A stretch of DNA of 64,000 nt, taken from assembly GCA_030754035.1 (NCBI GenBank), contig JASMBC010000003.1, positions 1 through 64,000 on the forward strand, given 5' to 3'. Both the position numbers and the translations under genes were made by a program. The stretch is from Arenicellales bacterium (GTDB lineage Bacteria; Pseudomonadota; Gammaproteobacteria; Arenicellales; UBA868). A model generated the notes under the pieces. The model did not search any database and was not told where the DNA came from. It worked only from the letters and a program-made list of their open reading frames with translations. Below, in pieces: positions 56,951 to 64,000 of this stretch; position 1 is the stretch's first letter, and the number at the start of each line of letters is the position of its first letter.

Positions 56951-58136
56951 GAAAATTCCATTTTAAATAATTTTTCTGCAACAAGAGAAAGGTCAATACC
57001 ACCAACAGGGCAACTGTACCGCCCAAATGAAAAACCTGACTGTAGTCCATACGGGTTAGGAGTACACCCGCAGTAAGCGGCCCTGCCACTTTGCCAAAAT
57101 TGCGTACCGCACCGAAGAATCCCATACCCGCACCCAAATGACGGGTGTCCACACACTGACCAACAAACGCGACTGTGGAGGGAAAAATCAGCCCTTGGCC
57201 GGTACCGATGACAACAGCAATGGCCAATAACTCCATGTGTGCAGTTGTATATGGTAACAACGAGAGCCCAATCACGAGAACAAGATACCCGGCGTTGATT
57301 GCCGTCAGATAACCCACTCGATCACCAAATCGGCCGCCAACAGGTCGCATCACAAGATGCACTGCCTCTTGTATAGTAAAGAACAGCCCTACTGCGAGCA
57401 AATTGAAATCCGCCGCGTACAGCGCGTAGAGCGGCAGGAATGCCTTGATCGAATACGTGACCAAATAGACCAGCATCTCGAGGACGCCGGCCACCCACAG
57501 CCTGGAATTGGACATCACGGCGCTGAAAGCGCTTTTCCACGCCCGCCCGAATTCCCTTTCCTGTTTCATATTCCATCTATGTGGTGGGCCTGAAAAATCC
57601 ATCATGCATACGGGCAGAAAGGCAAGACAGCTCATGAAACCAATTAAGGTGAATACGGTAGCCGGGTCCATCCAGGTGAGAAGCCATGCGCCCAAAAGTG
57701 GCGCCAGCAAATAACTGCCGCTTCGCGCCATACCAAACCAGCCGAGGCGTTCCGCCTTCCCAGAGACCGCCATCTCAGCCACAAAAGCCAGCGTAACAGG
57801 TCCGAAAACTGCAGTAGCGAGTCCATGCAGAAGGCGCAGTGCAAAAAGTTCTTCCGGGGTATTGACCCATGAATAGAGAAACGGCATACCCGAAAACAGC
57901 ACAAGGCCCGTCAAAAGCCAAAGCCTTCTTCCCCACCGATCCGAAAACCAGCCGAAAATCGGCTTGAGTACCATGCCCGTCATCGTCGAGACCGATACGA
58001 TAGCCCCAACCAAAAGTTCTCCGGCCCCAAGAGATGCCGCAAACAGCGGCATCAGCGGTGTTTTACCCACCTGATAGGCGGTACGTACAATTAGATCAGC
58101 ACAAGTAATGCGCCATAAATCCAGCGAAACTCGCAT
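56940..58136 (-). CDS. MFS transporter
   Basis: Twelve-TM pattern; GWFSDRWGRRLWLLTG, RLGWFGMARSGSYLLAPLLGAWL. Its last codons and stop lie inside the 97-bp repeat. Confidence 0.88.
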   Translation of the reverse strand: MRVSLDLWRITCADLIVRTAYQVGKTPLMPLFAASLGAGELLVGAIVSVSTMTGMVLKPIFGWFSDRWGRRLWLLTGLVLFSGMPFLYSWVNTPEELFALRLLHGLATAVFGPVTLAFVAEMAVSGKAERLGWFGMARSGSYLLAPLLGAWLLTWMDPATVFTLIGFMSCLAFLPVCMMDFSGPPHRWNMKQEREFGRAWKSAFSAVMSNSRLWVAGVLEMLVYLVTYSIKAFLPLYALYAADFNLLAVGLFFTIQEAVHLVMRPVGGRFGDRVGYLTAINAGYLVLVIGLSLLPYTTAHMELLAIAVVIGTGQGLIFPSTVAFVGQCVDTRHLGAGMGFFGAVRNFGKVAGPLTAGVLLTRMDYSQVFHLGGTVALLVVLTFLLLQKNYLKWNFLGS

Positions 58137-58147
58137 GATGTAAAGAC

Positions 58148-61100
58148 TCAGGCGATGATCGCGGGGACGCCAGCTTTTCCTACTTTTGCATTCAGTGTCG
58201 CAATCGGCCCATCGACAAGTTTGTTGAGCTTTCGGATTTCACCATCGATTTTTCGAACGACCTCCACTGACACCTCCCGGGTCTGAGCCGGAGGCGCCGT
58301 ATCAGACATCGTGACACACCACATCATGCCACCCAATGTGTCATCGAGACCCGCTGGATGACGCAACTCATCACGTGGACTCTCGCGCCGCGTATCTACG
58401 AACGTGTTTTCGATTACCTCCAGTTTTTTTCGAATCGAAATAGCACTCGACACGGCTCGTCGCAGTCCTTTGGGCAATTTTTGGATGAGGTCATCGAGTT
58501 GTCGCTTCATCCGACGAATACGGTCAACATGCGTGTGCAATTCCGAACGTTTGGCGGTCAGTTCCTGTAGCAACTCGAACTGCTCATCGAGATCAGCCTG
58601 GGTGGCATCCACCCGGGGATCCTTAAGTAGCAACAATGACGCAGTGGCACTTCTTCCACCAACTGATATCCGAATATCGTACCGCCCCGGAGGCGCGGCA
58701 GGCCCCCTACCCTTGGGTTCTTGTGCTAACGGTTCATAATCCCTTGTGGCCAAGGACGGATCAAGCGGTTTCGCAGCCTGATAACTTAGATTCCAGACAA
58801 ACCGATTCAATCCCGAATTTGCCGGCAATCGTCGTTCTGGTTTCTCGGTTTCCGCACTAGAAAAACTTTCAATCATGACGCCCGTTTTATCGCAGATCGA
58901 GAGTTCGACGGCAGATTCCTGTTTACTCTTCAACCAGTAATAGATAATCGCGCCCCCTGGCGGATTCTCACCGACATCAAGGTGTCGCCGAACAGTCGTA
59001 CCATCGGGCTGTTTTTGGCGATAGGTCGTGCCAGTAAGACCAAAGGCTGGGCTGTAATCTTTGCCATCACCATCAAATACACCCGCCGCCCACTGGAGTT
59101 TGAGACGGTAGGTCGGGCGCGGAGTGAACAGCAGTGGGATTACCTTCCTGTCCGTGCTAATCGGCATTTCTCGAAGCGGCGTAATGTCGTCTAGTATCCA
59201 GAAGGAGCGACCGTGGGTTGCGGCCACCAGATCAGCGTCTTTGATCTTGAGATCGTAAACTGGGGCAACCGGTAAGCCACCGCGCATACGGCTCCACTGC
59301 TGTCCGTCATCGAGCGAATAAAAAATTCCAGTCTCGGTACCGACAAACAGCAAACCTGGTCGTATAGCATCGGATCGGATGACTCGAGTGATTTCCCCTG
59401 TCGGAAAATTACCGTTGATAGATTGCCAACTCTTTCCCCCATCTTGCGAACGGTAAAGGTATGGATTGTAATCATCTAACTTGTAACGGGTCGCCGAAAG
59501 ATAAATGGTATCAGCCTTATGCGCGGAGATCTCAACAGCGCCGATGTAGGACCATTCTGGCAAATCCTTCGGTGTCACTTTCTGCCACTTATCACCGTCG
59601 TCTCGACTCACATGTAAAAGGCCGTCATCAGTGCCCACCCACAGCTCCCCCGGACGGTGAGGGGATTCGACGAAAGTGGACAGGGTCGCATACTGCTCAG
59701 CACCGGCACCGTCGAGCGTCAGTGCACCTCCCGACAGACCGAGTGTTTCAGATTCGTTTCGGCTGAGATCTGGACTGATGGCCTCCCAGCTCTGCCCCTC
59801 GTTACGGCTGCGAAAGAGGTGATTGCCACCGGCATAAATCGTATTGGTATCGTGGGGTGAGAAGGCAACAGGAAATGTCCAAGCAAAGCGGTACTTCAAA
59901 TCCTTGGGAGCAAAGCCCGTTGACTCTTCCGGCCAGACATTGATCATCTGGATCTGCCGGGTCCGGTGGTCGTAGCGCTGTAAAGCACCGTTGCCGCCGG
60001 GGGCAGAACCGACGGCTCCGCTGTAAACGATATTGGGATTTTCTGGGTGCACTGCGATAAAACCACTTTCACCGGTACCCGGCAACGTGCAATCACTCAT
60101 GGTGATCACGCCCCATTCGGCAGCACTCGGCACACTGATTGAGGTGTTGTCTTGCTGTGTTCCGTAAACCCGGTAGGGAAACTGATTATCGATATCCAGT
60201 CGGTACAGTTGCGCTGTCATCTGGTTATAAATAGTCGACCACGTATCGCCTCCATTGAAACTGACATTGGCACCACCATCGTTTCCCTGGACCATTCGCT
60301 GGTTGTTTTTTGGGTCAATCCACAGGTCGTGGTTGTCCCCATGCGGCGTTGTAACTTCCTGAAAACTGGTGCCACCATCCGTTGACTTCCACATTTGAAG
60401 GTTGGTGATGTAGACCGTATTCCTATCGCACGGGTCTGCAAACACATGGGTGTAGTACCAAGGTCGATGCAACAGATCGCGGTTGGGGGATACCAGCGAC
60501 CAACTGTCGCCACCATCCTCGGAACGGTACAGGCCTGCTTGCTCCGCTTCAACCAACGCCCAGACTCGACCGGGTTTTGCGGGTGACACAGCGACGCCGA
60601 TCTTGCCTTTCATGCCCTGCGGGAATCCTGGGTGCGTACTGACTTCTTGCCAGGAATCTCCACTGTCGGTGGAGCGAAATAACGCACTGTCGGGTCCGCC
60701 ACTCGAGAGATTCCAGAAATTTCGCTTCGTTTCCCATATTGAAGCAAAAAGAATCCGGGGGTTTGTTGGATCCAGCGAGAGATCCACAGCACCGGCTCGC
60801 GCGCTTTGATGCAAGATCAAGTCCCAGTGCTTACCCCCGTCGGTGGTCCGGTAGACCCCCCGCTCGGGATTCTCGCCAAACGCATGACCAAGTGCGGCAA
60901 CATATGCAATATCCGAATTTTCGGGATGAATACGGATCTCCCCTATATGGCGGGTCTCCTCAAGACCGAGGTGAATCCAACTTTTCCCGCCATTGCTCGA
61001 CTTGTAGACACCATCGCCAAAAGAGACATCGGTGCGAATCGTGGTCTCACCGGTGCCCGCGTAAATCACATTTGGATCACTGTCTGAAACCGCGAGCGCC

Positions 61101-61336
61101 CCGATGGTGGCGCTGGTTAGATACCCATCCGAGACGCATTCCCAGTAGGTTCCGCCGTCCGTGGTTTTCCAGATACCTCCAGCACAAGCGCCAAAGTAAA
61201 ACGTCATCGGGTCTGTGGGATCGCCGGCCACTGCTACGACGCGACCGCCCCGCGGTGGACCGATACAACGCCATTTGAATCCTTTAGTGATGGAATCTTT
61301 TCCCTGCTTTGTCTCGTTTTTCATTACATACCCCAT
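58148..61336 (-). CDS. Giant BNR/VPS10-sortilin-like beta-propeller protein (glycosyl hydrolase-like)
   Basis: 1062 aa with many Asp-box/BNR repeats (GGIWKTTDGGTYWE, GVYKSSNGGKSWIHL, GVYRTTDGGKHWD, GLYRSEDGGDSWS, LYRSQDGGKSWQS) and a C-terminal helical domain. Confidence 0.88.
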   Translation of the reverse strand: MGYVMKNETKQGKDSITKGFKWRCIGPPRGGRVVAVAGDPTDPMTFYFGACAGGIWKTTDGGTYWECVSDGYLTSATIGALAVSDSDPNVIYAGTGETTIRTDVSFGDGVYKSSNGGKSWIHLGLEETRHIGEIRIHPENSDIAYVAALGHAFGENPERGVYRTTDGGKHWDLILHQSARAGAVDLSLDPTNPRILFASIWETKRNFWNLSSGGPDSALFRSTDSGDSWQEVSTHPGFPQGMKGKIGVAVSPAKPGRVWALVEAEQAGLYRSEDGGDSWSLVSPNRDLLHRPWYYTHVFADPCDRNTVYITNLQMWKSTDGGTSFQEVTTPHGDNHDLWIDPKNNQRMVQGNDGGANVSFNGGDTWSTIYNQMTAQLYRLDIDNQFPYRVYGTQQDNTSISVPSAAEWGVITMSDCTLPGTGESGFIAVHPENPNIVYSGAVGSAPGGNGALQRYDHRTRQIQMINVWPEESTGFAPKDLKYRFAWTFPVAFSPHDTNTIYAGGNHLFRSRNEGQSWEAISPDLSRNESETLGLSGGALTLDGAGAEQYATLSTFVESPHRPGELWVGTDDGLLHVSRDDGDKWQKVTPKDLPEWSYIGAVEISAHKADTIYLSATRYKLDDYNPYLYRSQDGGKSWQSINGNFPTGEITRVIRSDAIRPGLLFVGTETGIFYSLDDGQQWSRMRGGLPVAPVYDLKIKDADLVAATHGRSFWILDDITPLREMPISTDRKVIPLLFTPRPTYRLKLQWAAGVFDGDGKDYSPAFGLTGTTYRQKQPDGTTVRRHLDVGENPPGGAIIYYWLKSKQESAVELSICDKTGVMIESFSSAETEKPERRLPANSGLNRFVWNLSYQAAKPLDPSLATRDYEPLAQEPKGRGPAAPPGRYDIRISVGGRSATASLLLLKDPRVDATQADLDEQFELLQELTAKRSELHTHVDRIRRMKRQLDDLIQKLPKGLRRAVSSAISIRKKLEVIENTFVDTRRESPRDELRHPAGLDDTLGGMMWCVTMSDTAPPAQTREVSVEVVRKIDGEIRKLNKLVDGPIATLNAKVGKAGVPAIIA

Positions 61337-61505
61337 GAAGTGGCTTCAAACCAATCTCAATCCCGGCCAACCAGGCAAACCCCCATCTCGCTGCAAAGAT
61401 ATCACGACGCCCCCTCATTCAAGAAGAAGAAAAAACCAACGGAATCCGTTGACAGAATCGAGGCCTGACGGTTCCAATAGGGTAATTATCTGAACCGTTG
61501 CTGCC

Positions 61506-62519
61506 ATGCTATCAAATCCTGACTCAGATGTTGTGCTGTCCGTAACCGACGTCGTCACCCAGTTTGACACGGCCGACGGCAGGGTGCATGCCGTGAATGG
61601 GGTCAGTTTCGATGTTCGGGAGGGGGAATTGTTGGGTGTCGTCGGCGAAAGCGGCTGTGGCAAAACCGTCACCATGATGTCACTCGTCAAGTTGCTGCCC
61701 ATGCCGCCCGGGGAAATTGTTGGGGGATCCGCACTCTTCGAAGGCCAAGACCTGATCCAGACCGATATCGATGCGCTTCAAAAGATAAGAGGCGGGAGAA
61801 TCGGTTTCATCTTTCAAGACCCGATGACGTCACTCAACCCCGTTCTAACGGTTGGCTACCAGCTGACGGAAGCATTGCGCTTGCACAAAAATTCATCGAA
61901 GTCCGCTGCCCGGCAACGCGCCGTTGAACTTCTTGAACTGGTTGGAATTCCGATGGCGAAAGACCGACTCGATGATTATCCCCATCAATTCTCCGGTGGT
62001 ATGCGGCAACGTGTCATGATCGCCATCGCGTTGTCTTGCGATCCGAAACTGTTGATCGCTGATGAGCCAACGACCGCGCTCGACGTAACGATCCAGGCTC
62101 AAATTCTCGATCTGGTCAAAACTCTCAGACAGGAACTTGGCATGGCCATTATCTGGGTCACCCATGACCTTGGCGTGGTTGCCAATCTCGCGGACCGCGT
62201 GATGGTGATGTACAGCGGTTTTGTTGTCGAGCGGGCCGATGTTGAAAAACTTTATCGCACACCGAAACACCCCTACACCTATGCACTGCTTCGAACCCTG
62301 CCAGAAATGGAAGGAGAGCGGGCCCAGCGTCTGGAATCCATCGAGGGCCAGCCGCCCGACCAATTACAACGACCGGATTCCTGTCCGTTTGCACCGCGCT
62401 GCGCCTATGCGTTCGAGCGCTGCACTCAAGAGAACCCCCTTTTAGAGTTCGTTTCAGAAGGTCATGAGGTCGCCTGCTGGTGGAACATGGAAAAAAATGC
62501 ACCACGCGAGGCGAGCTGA
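61506..62519 (+). CDS. Oligopeptide/dipeptide ABC transporter ATP-binding protein (DppD/OppD type)
   Basis: [74 protein letters not shown]-terminal [14 protein letters not shown]. Confidence 0.94.
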   Translation: MLSNPDSDVVLSVTDVVTQFDTADGRVHAVNGVSFDVREGELLGVVGESGCGKTVTMMSLVKLLPMPPGEIVGGSALFEGQDLIQTDIDALQKIRGGRIGFIFQDPMTSLNPVLTVGYQLTEALRLHKNSSKSAARQRAVELLELVGIPMAKDRLDDYPHQFSGGMRQRVMIAIALSCDPKLLIADEPTTALDVTIQAQILDLVKTLRQELGMAIIWVTHDLGVVANLADRVMVMYSGFVVERADVEKLYRTPKHPYTYALLRTLPEMEGERAQRLESIEGQPPDQLQRPDSCPFAPRCAYAFERCTQENPLLEFVSEGHEVACWWNMEKNAPREAS

Positions 62520-62537
62520 CAACAAAATAATGCGCCC

Positions 62538-63527
62538 ATGAGTGATACCCACCTTTCCGAACCTTTACTTCAAGTAAAAAACGTGAAGCAACATTTTCCG
62601 GTCACGGCAGGTTTGCTGCGTCGACAGGTTGGTATGGTCAAAGCGGTGGACGGCGTCGATTTTGATTTGTTTCCGCGGGAAAATCTTGGACTCGTGGGCG
62701 AAAGCGGATGCGGAAAAACGACGTTAGGCCGCACCATATTACATCTCTATCGTCCAACCGAAGGCCAGATCCTGTTTAAGAATGCGGATCTAACACTCCT
62801 TAAACCATCGGCCTTGCGCGCATTGCGCCCGAAAATGCAGATGATCTTCCAGGATCCACAGGACAGTCTTAATCCCCGCATGACGGTCGGCAGCATCATT
62901 GCCGAACCACTGGATGAACACAGCATCATTAAAGATAAAGAGCGTAGTAATCGGATCGAAGAATTGCTGGACGCCGTCGGCTTAAACCCGAGATACACCA
63001 ACCGCTACCCACACGAGTTCTCCGGCGGTCAGCGCCAGCGAATTGGGATCGCACGCGCTCTGGGACTCAATCCTGAATTCATCATTTGCGATGAACCAAT
63101 TGCAGCTCTCGATGTATCAATCCAGGCCCAAGTCGTTAATCTGCTGGAAGATCTGCAGGAAAAACTGGGGCTCACATACCTTTTTATCAGTCACGATCTG
63201 GGAATGATTCGCCACATCTCCAAACGGGTCGCGGTAATGTATTTGGGTAAGATTGTCGAACTCGGACCCGCGCACGAACTTTACAGCCGCTCGCAACATC
63301 CCTACACCAAGGCCTTGCTTTCTGCGGTGCCGCTACACGACCCAGGGCGCGAAGCAAAACGAGAGCGTATCATCCTCTCAGGTGATGTCCCGAGCCCTGC
63401 CAACCCGCCCACGGGGTGCCCGTTCCGAACGCGTTGCCCCGTGGCAGAAACGCGCTGCGCTACCTCAATGCCCGAACCCAAGAATCTGGGTCTGGGCCAC
63501 TGGGTGGCCTGCCATCTTATGGAATAA
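62538..63527 (+). CDS. Oligopeptide/dipeptide ABC transporter ATP-binding protein (DppF/OppF type)
   Basis: [66 protein letters not shown]-terminal [14 protein letters not shown]. Confidence 0.94.
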   Translation: MSDTHLSEPLLQVKNVKQHFPVTAGLLRRQVGMVKAVDGVDFDLFPRENLGLVGESGCGKTTLGRTILHLYRPTEGQILFKNADLTLLKPSALRALRPKMQMIFQDPQDSLNPRMTVGSIIAEPLDEHSIIKDKERSNRIEELLDAVGLNPRYTNRYPHEFSGGQRQRIGIARALGLNPEFIICDEPIAALDVSIQAQVVNLLEDLQEKLGLTYLFISHDLGMIRHISKRVAVMYLGKIVELGPAHELYSRSQHPYTKALLSAVPLHDPGREAKRERIILSGDVPSPANPPTGCPFRTRCPVAETRCATSMPEPKNLGLGHWVACHLME

Positions 63528-63679
63528 CTAATTGCGGTAGACTCTCACCCAGAACTGGCTTGCGGTGAAGCTTTGGCGATCTAATAAACATCGGTGACCG
63601 AGGCTGTTGCTTCTTTTTGGTTCTCAGTAAACCGGCTGACCTTCGGGTTCGCTATTAACTACAACATGAGGGAAGGAAA

Positions 63680-64000
63680 ATGAGGAATACACTTCTTTTT
63701 AGTATCGCGCTTTCTTCCGCGGTCGCACTGGCGGGCACTGCCTGGGCTGCGGATCGAGGGCGAGACGGTGAGTTGAGATTGCTCTACTGGCAAGCGCCGT
63801 CGACCATGATGCCGTTCCTCTCGGGCGGCACCAAGGAGTTGGAAGCCTCGTCGGTCGTGATTGAGCCACTGGCTCGTTATGACAACGACGGGAAGATGCA
63901 CGCCTGGCTTGCCGAAGAGATTCCAACGGTTGCAAACGGTGGCGTTGCAGAAGACCTGAAGTCAATCACCTGGAAAATCAAACGTGGAATCAAATGGTCG
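63680..64000 (+). CDS. Peptide ABC transporter substrate-binding protein, 3'-truncated by window edge
   Basis: MRNTLLFSIALSSAVALAGTAWAADRGRDGELRLLYWQAPSTMMPFLSGGTKELEASSVVIEPLARYDNDGKMHAWLAEEIPTV...; Sec signal plus SBP family 5 start. Confidence 0.88.
   Translation, partial: MRNTLLFSIALSSAVALAGTAWAADRGRDGELRLLYWQAPSTMMPFLSGGTKELEASSVVIEPLARYDNDGKMHAWLAEEIPTVANGGVAEDLKSITWKIKRGIKWS

Noticed and set aside
1-64000. CRISPR arrays, rRNA or a transposase-bearing IS element
   Set aside because: No regularly spaced short repeats, rRNA signatures or transposase-like ORFs were seen in either strand's ORF track.

Overview
The window looks like a GC-rich proteobacterial (gammaproteobacterial-like) chromosome segment with about 55 supportable protein-coding genes. 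I found no rRNA, tRNA or CRISPR array. From left to right: (1) the 3' part of a DUF2207-type membrane protein, cfa, a RhaD-like aldolase/SDR fusion, an LsrF-like thiolase/aldolase and a LOG-family protein. (2) A co-directional amino-acid catabolic operon with RidA, a DadA-like dehydrogenase, an Asp/Glu-racemase/maleate-isomerase-like protein, a class I glutamine amidotransferase, DpaL and an M24 peptidase. (3) A minus-strand polyamine-type cluster with a class III aminotransferase, acetylpolyamine amidohydrolase, ArgE-like deacetylase, PhyH oxygenase and flavin amine oxidase. (4) A flippase-like/TolB-propeller fusion. (5) An oxyR-divergent rubrerythrin / CCG Fe-S oxidoreductase / DUF3501 module. 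(6) An AT-richer island (about 26.5-31.9 kb) of small one-gene modules separated by copies of a dispersed intergenic repeat. It is cassette-like but lacks recognisable attC sites. (7) A fatty-acid beta-oxidation operon with its own MerR regulator and a tandem palindromic operator upstream. (8) A complete peptide ABC transporter operon plus part of a second one. The second is preceded by a segment (MFS transporter plus giant BNR/VPS10-like propeller protein) bracketed by a ~97-bp, ~97%-identical direct duplication of internal oppD sequence. The observations most worth follow-up are the repeat-separated module array, the 97-bp oppD duplication, the tandem MerR-type operator, the OxyR/rubrerythrin/DUF3501 unit and the TolB fusion. 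All functional names come from reading the translated sequence. No database search was run.
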